In this document: positions 33,315-44,700 of the stretch, piece after piece
How the letters are laid out: the number at the start of each line of letters is the position of its first letter
Numbering within the stretch: the stretch's first letter is position 1
Origin: Takakia lepidozioides
Taxonomy: Eukaryota > Streptophyta > Takakiopsida > Takakiales > Takakiaceae
Reading direction: 5' to 3'
Assembly (NCBI GenBank): GCA_030704615.1
Contig: CM060731.1
Location: 93,414,756 to 93,478,755, forward strand
Length of the DNA: 64,000 bases
The notes under the pieces: generated by a model
The model's database searches: none
The model's input: only the letters and a program-made list of their open reading frames with translations
Told to the model about the DNA's origin: nothing
Translations under genes and position numbers: made by a program

Positions 33315-35940
33315 GGAAATTTCATGACGTGTGACGGTAATGTTGTACAACTATTTTTGGAAACAATTTCGTCTCAATTTTTGATTGACAGTCACTCCCT
33401 TTTGTCCATTACCGTGTTTGAGCCAAGGACTATTGATCCTAAAGCTGAAGGGGCCTGTTCCCGCATTTATATCAGGAAGGTATATCCCTTAGGAGGCCTG
33501 ACATTGACCAGTGCAGCAAATCTATGGTGTTGAGTGCAGTTTTTTCTCTCCCTCCCCCAGTGTTGTTAGACATCGCACGGCAATCAAGATGCCTGGTTCA
33601 TGTTCATTTAGAGTTTTGTTGTTGGTATGGCCCGTCTCTTGGTGAGAAATTTTTTTGTCCTGAAAGTGTATTGCTTTGGATTCGCATAAGAGTAGGGGTC
33701 CTGGAGGTGTTGACATAATTTAGATTGGCTTAGATATGGTAACCTCTTATGGGATTGTACTTAAGTGTAGTTCACCAACTTGTGAGTGGTACAATTTTTT
33801 CTAAAACACAGGAAGTTTGTGCGAGAGTTGTAATGTCAATGGACCCAATCGTGGAAGGGCACAAGAGACAAAGGGTGGTTGGACGTGTGCCTAAGCAAGC
33901 TTAAATATGGTGTCTCTTCACTCCAAAGGGCTATTGCCTACCATTTCAGAAGGTGGAAGAGGGTCCTGAAGGTCATAGTTGCCAAGCTTTCCCACAGCTC
34001 ATCTTGAAGGGGTAATATTGACTGAATCAATAGATCTAAATTTATTCTAGCTATTCTCAAACACAAATGTACTACTGGCAAGGGGTTAATTCTTCCCCCT
34101 CCTCTGTAAAGGGCCTGAAATGTAAGCTGTCGCTCCCAGGTTTCCTTTCGAATGACCCAAACAAAAAGTACTATAGAAGACGCCAGGCAGCACTGCAACA
34201 AGGATGGGCAGCGAACCCAGCACAATGGTGCTGCCTGGCATCTTCAATGGCATTAAGGTGACATTGAACGGTTAGTGGGAAAGTTGGAGAAGTATGAAAA
34301 TTCTATGCACTAAACTGGCACACAGATGACACAGCATTGCTGCCGGCCTTGCAAGCTTGGCACTTTCTTGTGGACGGGATGCTCTCAACCAATACTCCAC
34401 AACTTGAAAGGTGCAGAGAGGAACGGCAGCATCAGAATGCAACTACAAATCTGCGTTCAACGTTTGTCCACATTTTCTTATCCTGATGGCATGAAGGGAA
34501 AGGTCTCACTTCAAAATATTCGACACTCCAATCTCCTATACTATATTTGGAGCTTTTACTCTGTTTGCGCCTGACCATAGAGGCACCTAAACATGACATG
34601 GACAAATAGATGATGGTTCATGGTATGACCAGGTGTGGACGTTTAGGCGACTGTTAGAGCAGCCCGGGCCTTCTGTTATCCTTGTTGTTACTGGGCACAG
34701 ATTCCCTTGGCAGTTACAGAAGTATGTGTTGCAGGATGGTTTGAACCAACCCTGCAAGCACAGATCTCCTGGTTTGAAAACCAGCTATGCACTTTCCACA
34801 GTGTGCTGCAATCACATGATAACCTTGGGTCCTAGATCATTTATATCTAGTTTGTGAAGTATTTAAAGACTTAATACCCTGAAACCATGTTCAGCCCTTT
34901 CAGCATTGACCTTCATATGTCATTCCCTAAAGCATGAGAATAGAGGTGGACTGTCACTCCAGCCTGTGGACACAACTGAGCTGTAGAACAACCATATTAG
35001 GGGCAAGTCATCAAAATCATTCTTGTAAACGAAAGAACACATGCCTATAGCAGCCTTTGTGAGTGTTAAGTGTACTTTGAAGCTTGGAGAGGGCTGAATT
35101 TAAACAACAAATAGGATTCTTCAATGTCACCTCTCAAGTTCTGAAGCTCACTGTGTACAAACTTCTTCCCCAAGTCACCATTGCAGCACACTTCTTACCT
35201 CTCCCTGGTCCTCAGCTGCATATAGCAGACACCATGGTCTCACACAAATGTTTGTTTCACCATCATATGCTTAAAATATGGTACCACAGATGTGTTACTA
35301 ATGAGTGTTATGACACTCTCAAGATGTATTGCTATGCAAAACTCGACAAACTTGTTACATACCCATCACAGAGATCTGCTTCAATGCAAGTGACAAATCC
35401 TCCTTCATTCTGTCTGATTCACTCTGCACAGTCTGCATCCACCAGTTTCATCAGTTGCAAGGAGATTATTACAATGTGCATACAAACTAATGGTCATAGC
35501 TTCAGAGTTACTGTGATAAATATCATACCTCGATAAATGCTTGCATGCTGGACATTGCTTTTTGTTGCCTAGAAAGCTGCCTCAGGAGTCCACGGAATGT
35601 AGTCAATGTAGGCAATAATCTAGTTTCCTCAGGTGCAGTGGTAACCATCACAGGTTAGCAGTACTATTGACGGATGATAGATGTAAGACACAAGGAGAGG
35701 TAAGCACATAGACAGGAAGAGCAGCATTCATGATTGACACAAGAAAGCAGGAGATGCCCATCCCTGCTTATGAGTGGCACACAAATGGATGTGTAGTGAG
35801 GAGCCAAAGAATACCCCAACTTGAAGGTGACATGAAATAGCCAACAATAACAGCCTTGGCGATGTCCAACAGAATGAGAAGCTAACAAAAACGAAACAAT
35901 CAAGTAGTTTTGGATGATGATGGCAACACTCAACGAAATT
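33315..35940. other. Intergenic region; no supported gene
   Basis: It holds the 3' flank of the phosphoglucomutase gene and the 3' side of the minus-strand CH-domain gene. A 150-codon plus-strand frame at 35084-35536 has no recognisable domain and biased composition. An imperfect inverted pair (GCCAGGCAGCAC / GTGCTGCCTGGC) lies at about 34182-34240. Confidence 0.4.
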
Positions 35941-35950
35941 CACATCTGAC

Positions 35951-37758
35951 CTCATCTTGAAGAGCTTTCTCCCTGTGATTTAAAGCTTTCAATTCTTCCA
36001 TGAGCTCCTGCCCAAAACCATGTCCATGGTAAGGCCACTCATAGTTAACAGGCATGCAGACAGAAGATCTGGACACCTTCATTATGAATGAAAGATATAA
36101 GCAGGCTATGCAAGCTCAGTGGTCTCGGTAACCAGACACCATCCTGGAGTTGGCTTTGAAGCACAACAATCAAGTCCAGCAACACAAGGTAGATAGTTCA
36201 ATTTGAAAATGGTCACAATACAAGACCTTACAGTGGGGAACAACGAGAATGCTTTTTACCTTGGTAGCAGCGTCTTCAACAGTCAATCTCTTCTGACGGC
36301 TTTTGACCATGAAATTGTCATCACTGTGTTGCTGAAGTAGCAGTTGACCTGTAAGTGAAGGATTCTCATTGCAAAGGCTCCTTTCTCTGGTTGTTGCTCC
36401 AGTGGGCAATGTCCAGCCATACTTGGCCCTCACTGTGGGATCCATTGAACTTTGCAAATCACTCTGTTCAGTTGCCCTTAATTCACAAGCTGAGTGAGCT
36501 GGTTCTTTGAAGGGTAATGCCACATAACTTATGGATGAATATTTGGAGCATATATTGTCAGGGGAACAAGCTTGTGCCGTCCAGCAGCTGCCTTGACCGT
36601 TGACTGCCTTTGGAGGACTTTTGTTGGCTATGGCTTTCACATCATCTGGTTTCTGCATTTTGGAAACAGATCCAGAGTTGTATGTGTCCTTACTGAGGCC
36701 GGTCATGGGGTGGCTTCCGAACTCAGGTCTCACACGAACAATTGAAAAGGAACATGGATAATTATGAGTGAGCCTTTTAAACTGAAGCAAGCAGTGCATG
36801 TCCAGCCCCTGCATCAATGGCCCATCAATGTGTTTAGAATAAAACAATACAGATACTTGAATGAAAGTAAAGAGCTGATGAGATTGCAACTTGCAACCTC
36901 TTTGGTACAATATGTAGAATATGCTACATCTGCATGAATAAATGCATTATAAAATCCATCCTTTCTTGTTGCAGCCATGATAGTCTTTAACAAACAAACA
37001 TACCTCTATCAAGTCAGCTGACTTGACAAGGTACTCCTCCCTAACACCAATTGTCCTGCAAACTTTCAGGAACACATGTATGCTGTCCAAAGCCTTTTCC
37101 ATCTGAAGTTTTGCTGGTTGCCCTCCATGCACTTTATCTGAGTGAAGTGCTCGAACTGCAGCCGTCATTTCTGGCACTGATGCTTCTGCAAGCTTTAGGA
37201 GCATTTCTCCATCAGCAAGCACCTGCATCGGAAGTCCAAAACCGAACACACAAAGGTGTTTCTCGAAGAATTGTTTTGGGGCATGATAAACAAGACCTAA
37301 GAAGATTCCGGTCCATCATCAACAACACCTAAAACAAATTTACCTCATGAAGGATATTCTGAACATCATTGTCATCGCAATGTCATATGGCAGAGACCCA
37401 GGAATCCACTGTAATTGCCATAGCACCTGATTGCATTATTCCAGTCATGGATGGAGCAAATTTCTATGGACGCTACAAATGACAGCCGATATTCTAACAT
37501 ATCAGCTTGTGCATTCAGGTGTATTACGCTAAGCTGTTTGTCAAAAGAGCGAGTAACCAGGGATATGGCACATCAGTACGGGATTGGGGAAATAGTTCTT
37601 CCTCCTAATACCTTAGCAATATGAGTTGCATCGGGGGTGAAGACCATCCCTGTTTTCTCATGGATCCATTGCACCAATTCTTGGAACACCGACTCATCTG
37701 TTGTTGGCTGAGATAGGTGGGCTTTAAGCAGATCGGCACATTGGCTTGGCTGGTCCAT
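35951..37758 (-). CDS. Calponin-homology (CH) domain protein, partial gene model
   Basis: Five exons with GT-AG ends keep frame: 37758-37612, 37358-37344 (15 nt), 37222-37004, 36808-36260 and 36076-35951, about 352 residues so far. The first three plus the start of the fourth spell a CH domain: FQELVQWIHEKTG, LADGEMLLKLAEA, a KALDSIHVFLKVCRTIGV block and GLDMHCLLQFKRLTH at the end. CH domains bind actin or microtubules. The rest is low-complexity, then a helical charged segment (ELMEELKALNHREKALQDE) likely to start a coiled coil. Further exons below 35951 were not found. It could be a kinesin-14-like or other cytoskeletal CH protein; no motor motif is visible. Confidence 0.65.
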
Positions 37759-38698
37759 TATGGGCGGATGTGATATAGAGATACAAATCGCCAGCTCGGA
37801 AAGAAATTACTTTCCAATTCGCGACCTCTCCAGTGATTCAAGTACAAAATCGAAATGATTATTGCCAATTGCCTCTCTTATGGCGTAATCTGAAGTAGAA
37901 CTCTCTTCTGAAATCCCTGCAGAAACAGTTGACCCCACTCTCTAAATTCTAGAAGGCCAGCACACAGTCAGCGAGCAAGTTACTGAGTATCAGAGAAACG
38001 TCTTGAGATATTCACTTGAGAACATCATTGCGGAAGTCCATTGACAAAAACCTCTGAACATATTTCTCAGCTTCACGAATCGAAATATTATCTAGTGCTC
38101 TAAATCTGAGACCGAATTGGACAGAAGAACCATCGGGAAAGAGCGGGGATGCATAACTTGACCAGCAGAGCTTCCTCTACGCTTAATAATCAACTACATA
38201 ACAGAATAAACTAGACATTAATCAAGGCGTATCAGTCTCGTACTCCACGACAATAAGCAGAGAGCAGCCTGAGACAAATAGACTTGCAAATGGACCTAGA
38301 GCAGATGCAACGTGTGGAAGCCCACGTACGTAGTAAGGACTCCATAACATTCACGTCCTCACATAAAGATCCGGTTTGCCTTGGGGCCCTGCTACTCTGC
38401 ATGGATGAGAGAATTTCGTCATGTACACTATGGACAGCGTTGTGTGCTACTGGATGATAAATCGCACTCATTCGTTAACCCAACCTCTTTGCCTTTCAAG
38501 AACCTACGAATCAAGGTAAGGGACCCTACTACCGCGCATTTGTTTTTTATTTTATTTTTTTAACAGAACAGGGGATATCCAAGGTGGAGATTGTTTTTTC
38601 CAAGTGGCATCCGGCTTCAATGTAAACTGGGGAAAAACGGTGGCTGTGTTGGTTGGGGATAGATCCAAGTCAGAGATCGGGGACAACCCTGTTTGGGG
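37759..38698. other. Upstream region of the CH gene; no gene seen
   Basis: Probable promoter/5' UTR of the minus-strand CH gene, followed by sequence of unknown nature up to the LTR edge at 38699. No repeat or domain was recognised. Confidence 0.4.
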
Positions 38699-39228
38699 TG
38701 TCGTGCGCATACATATCGCTACACAACTACATCGCTGTCCAAACCACACCACACATATATGCACAATAAAGTAGTCTACCACAATGATAAGAAAACTAGA
38801 AAACACACTGCTCACACCAGAAACAACATGAATCCATCGCTATCACTCTTTAAAACAGAAGTCGAGCCAGGGGCACCCCAAGCTATGGGGACTCCACCCC
38901 ACAACAACCTACACTCCCATCATAAGCACACTCAAATCTAAACGCATGAAGGAGCTCGGTCGCGCAGGCTCAACTCGAGAGAGAGATGAGCTGCGCGACT
39001 GCCGCTCTCGTGAAGATAAGACGGACCAGGTGTCAAACTAAACTTGACACCTGATTTAACACTTGACCTAAATCCAAGTGTTAAATACAAATAACTAGTT
39101 TTATTCTAGTTGTTTTCACACTGTGCTTATTTAACTTGACAGCTGTCGTGCGCATACATATCGCTACACAACTACATCGCTGTCCAAACCACACCACACA
39201 TATATGCACAATAAAGTAGTCTACCACA
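38699..39228 (-). mobile_element. 3' LTR of PHD-gypsy copy 3
   Basis: On the minus strand it begins TGTGGTAGACTAC after a polypurine tract (CTAGGGGGGCGAT, 39229-39240) and ends GCGCACGACA. The first and last roughly 84 bases (39145-39228 and 38699-38782) are practically identical, including CATCGCTGTCCAAACCACAC. No matching 5' LTR was found beyond the gag gene. Confidence 0.75.
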
Positions 39229-40860
39229 ATCGCCCCCCTAGCTGGTGGATAGGTCCCTCTACCTCCAGATAGCTACAAGATGTAATAGCCACAGCCGTAC
39301 TAAGTCCTCTATCACTGTCCCTATCGTGCTCAAACTCTATCAACCAAGAGGCCGGGTACAAGAGTAGCCCCATCGTTAGTCGTCATCTTGCAATCTGTGA
39401 ACTTGAGCCAAGATCTCGTGTGTTCAAGGTCTCCTAGTAGCTGGGCCTTGCGTTCTTGTTAGCCTTCCATGGTTGTATCCACTTCCACTATCCAATGCAA
39501 TGTGGACATAACCAATCCCCATCCGGAACCATCTCAAGAGGTGGAGTCAAGCATCCATATGCCAACCTCTAGAGCACCGATCACACACCAGCATGGTGGC
39601 TGCCCCTTTAGTAGACCCACACAACATGCACCTCAAACCTGCAGATACCACTGCCAGGTTTGGATCAATCCTGCCATCGACATTCGAAGGTGACATGGCG
39701 CACAATTACGCACATGGTCCTTCCAAGTTATGCCATCCCGACCCTCCAAGACCAAGACGCCTGAGGGCAAGACCTCTCGAACCCTCAAAATAACACGTCC
39801 TGCAGTCACATCCAGGGTTGTAGGAGCAGTCTGCTGCAGATAGACATAGTCACCAGGGTTGAATCTCCGAACCCAGGACGATAGCCCCACCACGTATGGT
39901 AGCATACCTCAACGTATCACGGTGTTGTGCAATGGCAAGGTTTTCGAAAGCCATAGGCATGACTCTCTTGAACAACTCTGCACGCTGCTCACATGCACGT
40001 GCCTACACGTCGGATCGTCAAGGTTAAGAACTGTAGCAGCTTCTCTGCGAATGGATGTAGGCAAATCCGGCTCTCGGCCAAAGAGAAGAAAGTATGGTGA
40101 GAAGGAGGCGAGTGATGCTTGCTTGCTGAACCTGTAGCCCATGGCTAACCAGGGTAACTGAAGGTCCCAATCTCCTAGGTGTCCCTTCTGCAAGCCATAC
40201 TTGCGCAAACCCCTCTTTACTGTCTGAACAACTCTATCTGCCAAGCCATCGGCCTCAGGATGATCCCGAGAAGTGGTGCGGTGGTCTATCAAGGCCTTGT
40301 CACACAACGCCTGAAACTCCCCAAGAACTCTCTCCCTGGTCCGTGAGTACCTCAGCTGGAGCACCGAATCGGCTAAGCACACAATCCAAGAAGCATACGC
40401 AGCTCCTCACTAGCCTTATCAGGCAATGGAACCAATTCAATCCACTTGGAGAAGTGCTCCACCATCACCAACACGTACTTGTTGTGGCGCATGGTCAGTG
40501 GCAACGGCCCTGCGAAGTCAAGACTCCACCTGTAGCCCAATCCATGATCGGAAGAGGGTGCAATTGTGGAGTAGGGGCGTTGAATGAAGCACGCACCCTG
40601 TCACACACCATGCACCTAGCCACAAATTGTTGCACCTCTGTGTGCATACCACGCCACCAATACTGCCCCTGCAGTAGACTATGAGTGCGTCGCACCCCAA
40701 AATGCCCCAACTCCTCATGGGCATGGCGCACTAACCGTGCCCGCTGTGTTGGGTGAGGCACAGTCCTCACTCGACCATCCTCCCACACTCGGAGCAGGTG
40801 TGTCCCCACCCACTTGAACCTCTTGGCTCATTGTAGGATCCGATCCCTCTCCTTGGCAGT
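39229..40860 (-). pseudogene. gypsy copy 3: integrase with C-terminal PHD finger
   Basis: The integrase zinc region is intact here: HAHEELGHFG...RTHSLL and CMVCDRV, the HHCC set. The core follows in several frames, with DHPEADGLADRVVQT carrying the catalytic Glu, then FNPGDYVYLQQTAPTTLDV. The PHD finger is at about 39640-39480: GLRCMLCGS, MLVCDRCSRGWHM, then after a one-base deletion (GGATGC to GATGC) CLTPPLEMVPDGDW and CPHCIG with all Cys/His ligands in place. The finger belongs to the integrase reading frame in all three copies. It may guide integration to chromatin marks, as chromodomains do in chromoviruses (inference). Confidence 0.9.
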
Positions 40861-40999
40861 CACAGTGGCTGCCGTGTCTCCAGTGCGGAGGTAGTCCAAC
40901 ACAACTGAATCCTCATGTATATCTTGGCGCCACCTTGCTCATTGCTGGCCTCAGGGTCCTCAGATACTTGATCTACAGTCATCCCTGTTGCAGGTCCAA

Positions 41000-42060
41000 C
41001 CTAGCCTTCCGCTGCCAAGATACACAGAAATGCAGATGCATGCCATCCGGGCACCATCTCCTTGTCTGTCTCACCATGCCACCGAGCTCCAGTGTCATCC
41101 TGTTGGCTCGTGCATGGATTGCGACTCAACCCATCTGCATTGCGATTGACCAAAACCCGGTCGATGCACCACCTGAAAGTCATACTCTTGAAGGATGAGT
41201 GCCCACCGTGCAAGCTTCCCCGTAAGCTTGTCTGACTCCATCAACCATTTGAGTGGTTGGTGATCCGTGACAAGGGTGAAGAGATTGCCGTATAGATAGC
41301 ACCTGAAGTGTGCCACGGCCCACACTGCAGCTAAGCATTCTCCCTCATATGAGCTATACTTAGACTCTGCAGTGTTGTTTGAGCGGCTAGCATAAGCCAC
41401 TACGAACTCTCTTCCCTCATCATCCACCTGTATGAGCACCGCTCCAAGCCCCAGCATGCTCCAATCTGTATGCAGCTGAAAAGGACGCCCCCTGATAGGT
41501 CGCCTCAAGATGGGCGCCGAGGTCAACCTCGCCTTGAGCTCTTGAAAAGCTTGTTCTTGCTCATCTTCCCACTGCCACTCTTGGTCCACCTTGGTCAGCT
41601 TGGTTAGAGCCTTTGCAATGGCACTAAATCCTTAACAAACCGTCTGTAATAGTTTGCTAACCCCATGAAAGCTCGAACTCGGCTCACATCCGTGGGGCGT
41701 GGAACCTGTGCAATGGACTCTACCTTAGTCTGTTGTACCCCCAATCCTCCAGGATATATCATGTGACCCAGATACTCAATCTGGTTGTGAAAAAACTTGC
41801 ACTTTCCCGGATGTAACTTCAATCCGTGCGCCCTCAAGCGCTCAAATACCCCCTGAAGGTGTCTCTCATGCTCCTCCACCGTAGCACTAAAGATGATGAT
41901 GTCATCTATGTAGCACCGAGCAAACTCCACCCCTGCTAGAATCCTGTCCATGACTCTTTGAAACTCAGCGGGAGCGTTTTTAAGCCCAAATGGTAAGAAC
42001 CGCCACTGGTATAGGCAATCCTTCCCGTGCTCATTGATCCCCCAGAGAGTGGGGAGGTCA
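41000..42060 (-). pseudogene. gypsy copy 3: RT C-terminal part and RNase H
   Basis: RT continues from WRFLPFGLKNAPAEFQRVMD through the catalytic FARCYIDDIIIFS (YxDD variant YIDD), EYLGHMI and FMGLANYYRRF. RNase H follows: HTDWSMLGLGAVL (first Asp), SYEGECLAAVWA (Glu) and VTDHQPLKWLM (Asp). Stops and a frameshift near 41600 and 41950 break the frame. The RT half upstream of LPFGLKNAP is not adjacent but displaced to 44432-44700. Confidence 0.9.
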
Positions 42061-44431
42061 CTTCATCTTCTGCGGAGTTAGTGGAAGGTGTAGTGGCAGA
42101 GGGATCCTCGGATTTGAGGGTCAAGACTGCCACGGCTGCGCCCTGGCAAGCTGCAGCTGCCAGGTTGACGGAGCTGCCAGCTAGGCCAGCCTTGAGCGCG
42201 CCATGGTGACACCTGGAGTTGTCTTGTTAGACAACCAGGGAGGCATTTTCACTTTGAGTGGACCGCAGCAGGCAAGAAGTACCGGCCACTGCGGGTCTTG
42301 TTGGACTCGGGAGCTCAGCCACTGATGTGGGCAGAGTGCTATTGCAGGTTTGGGCCTCATGGAGGCGGATATGGAGCCTTGTCCTTTCCAGATACAGACA
42401 TCTCTGGGAGGATCAGAGCAGGCTCGGGGCATGACACGACATCAGTTGGCCATTAGACTACAGCCGGATCATCCTATCGATGGTCAGTAATGCGAGCCAA
42501 GGCCATTGTGACAGACGCGGGTCTCTTACGATGTCCTCGTGGGTGGGGCAGTGTTATACCCATGGGCTTCACCCTAGACTTTGGAGGAGTCAGCATCCTA
42601 TAGGCCTGGATGGCAGTCAGGCGATGGTTGCCGTGCACAGCTCCCTGTGACATTCATTGGGGGTTATAGCGCTGCCCCCCAGCGGGGCAAGATGCCAACA
42701 CTAGCCGCCTTTACAGCTGCAGTTAGTTGGCCTGGAGAGTTGCTGGAAGGCAATGCCCATGCAGAAGATGTGCCACCTCCAGCAGAACAGGATGACATGC
42801 ATGGTATGGCAGAGTTGCCTGCCATGGTTGCTCACACTCCATTGTGGGGTACGAGCAAGGATTAGGATTTGAGCAGGTTGCTGATCGACGGGTGCAACAA
42901 GACTGGGTAGAGGCTTTTGTACCGTCAGGAGAGGAGGAGGAGTGCGGGTATTTCAGTTGTCACCATTGGATACCACACCTATTGTGTGGCAGTATCGGAT
43001 AAAGGCATTTGCCTTCTGGACTTGTTTGGCGGAGGAATCAGCACCGGATTGGCTGCAGTGCTACAGGCAGGTGTGTGCGGGTAAGGCGTTACCTGTATGT
43101 GGAGAGGGATGAGACTGCACGACGCGTCTCACTGCGCCATGTGGCTCAGTTGGTACAGCAGTACCCTGACTTGTTGCTGTGTCTGCAGTTCGTGGATACC
43201 AACAAGCCTTGCAGCAGACATTCTTTGTTGGGGGCGCAAGATTTGGAGCAGGTTGGCTCCATTGATCTCGTAAGTGGCAGGTTGGCCCTGCCAAGGGCAT
43301 TCATCAGCGTGCTGGCAATGGATTGCGAGACTCGAGGACGGGTCTGTTTTGGGAGATGGTTGGGTGTTTTGCGACACTTGCAGCTTCATCAAGCTGTATC
43401 TCCAGCTACATCTTGGAGAAGTGCCACTGATGGGTGTTCTCGGGCCAGGGTGATGGCCAGTGTGCATCAAGTCCGGTCGTGGCTTGGGTCAGCAGTGCTG
43501 CTGGATGCAGCTGCAGTGGGATCACGGCTCATCGTCCACGGCTTTGGTGGACTAACTTGATGCCACCCGCCACTGCTCAAGCGTGCATTTGATGGGGTGC
43601 AGCGGCCAGCACACCTCACCGTGGATGGCATTTTGGACACAGGAAGGCAGTCTCAACGTGTGAGACACGATGACCGTTCGCCTTTGGCAGTGGTCAACAG
43701 GGTGGGTCAACCACGAGCAGCATTACCTACACTGCTCAGCTTCCCAGGATCCCATGCTTTTCGGGATGGTGGACCTGGCCTCCTGTGGGATGCTCAGTTG
43801 CAACAGTTAGTGGAGCCTAATGCCGACGAGCGCGAGCGGGCTATGGGGTTTTCCACTGGGACCACGGCGGTGCCTTCTCTTTCTGAGGCATCACGTCGTC
43901 AGGTGTTGGGGCAAGCAATGGATCTCAATTGCTTGACCTGGATTATCAGCTTGGCTATGGCTGAGCAACGTAGAGTGCGGAGCGCACTTCCCTTGATGGT
44001 CTCGCTGCCTACCGAGACGGTACAGGCAGCAAGTGGGGGCGAGCCGGTGAGGACCACGGGGTGTAAACATCCATGGCACACGTGGGAGGTGCTCGAGGTC
44101 CAGAGGGAATTGGCAGCCAAGGCAGCTGTGATGCATGAGGTTGGGGATTCTTCTCGGGTTGAGGAGGTTCTCAATGATGAGATGATGGGGCAGGATGAGG
44201 CCTTGTCATTGACTGAGCAAGAAGGGAGTACTGCTCAAGAGGTTGCAGCATAGCAACCACGGGACGCGTCCTCTACCTCTAAGCCCACTGGACTTAAGGT
44301 TGCAGTTACGGAGGACAATTGGGAGCCTGACATTGGACCCATTGTCACCGGAGGAGAGAGACGACGTATGCGGCGGTTCCTGAGGGCTTACAGGAATTGC
44401 TTTGCCTTCAGTTTGAAGGACTTGGGTGGCA
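42030..44431 (+). pseudogene. Inverted gypsy block: protease and pre-RT region
   Basis: This plus-strand block sits inside the minus-strand RT. It holds the retroviral-type aspartic protease motif PLRVLLDSGAQ (about 42277-42310), a long low-complexity spacer with frames at 43009-43560 and 43597-44253, and the segment before RT (EDNWEPDIGPIVTGG, FLRAYRNCFAFSLKDLG). At 44431 it switches abruptly to minus-strand RT sequence. The expected order gag-protease-RT is therefore rearranged. It could be a genomic inversion, a nested copy or an assembly join. Confidence 0.8.
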
Positions 44432-44700
44432 TCGAAGATCTTCTCTGGTGTCAGCATGGCATACCTATCAGACTTGGTCTGACGATTTACAGGCCCGTAA
44501 TCACCGCACATACGTCTCTCCGTCCAATTGCCATACACATCCTTCTTGGCTGGCATCACTGTGGCTGAAGCATACTCTCCACCAGAGAGCTCCACCAAAC
44601 CTGCCTCCCAAAGATCCTGAGTTCTCATCTGAATCAAGGACCTCTCCATGTCACTGTATCTATAGGGTCTCCGAAAGATTGGCGTGTCAGTAGCCAATTC
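44432..44700 (-). pseudogene. gypsy copy 3: RT N-terminal part
   Basis: It reads EIRIELATDTPIFRRPYRYS, then LVELSGGEYASATVMPAKK, RMCGDYGPVNRQT and YAMLTPEKIFDAT, the usual start of gypsy RT. It ends at the join with the inverted block. The motif A region with the first catalytic Asp is missing between here and 42060. Confidence 0.9.

Noticed and set aside
35084-35536. 150-aa plus-strand gene
   Set aside because: No domain, no homologous copy in the window and biased composition; it overlaps the likely 3' region of the CH gene.
38699-39228. Independent TRIM element with 84-bp LTRs
   Set aside because: Both copies sit directly after a gypsy polypurine tract and share the internal 360-430 bp layout, so a single LTR with repeated ends is simpler; kept as a finding to test.
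43009-44253. Host gene on the plus strand between gypsy parts
   Set aside because: Frames lie between the protease motif and the pre-RT motif in the same orientation, so they belong to the gypsy polyprotein spacer.
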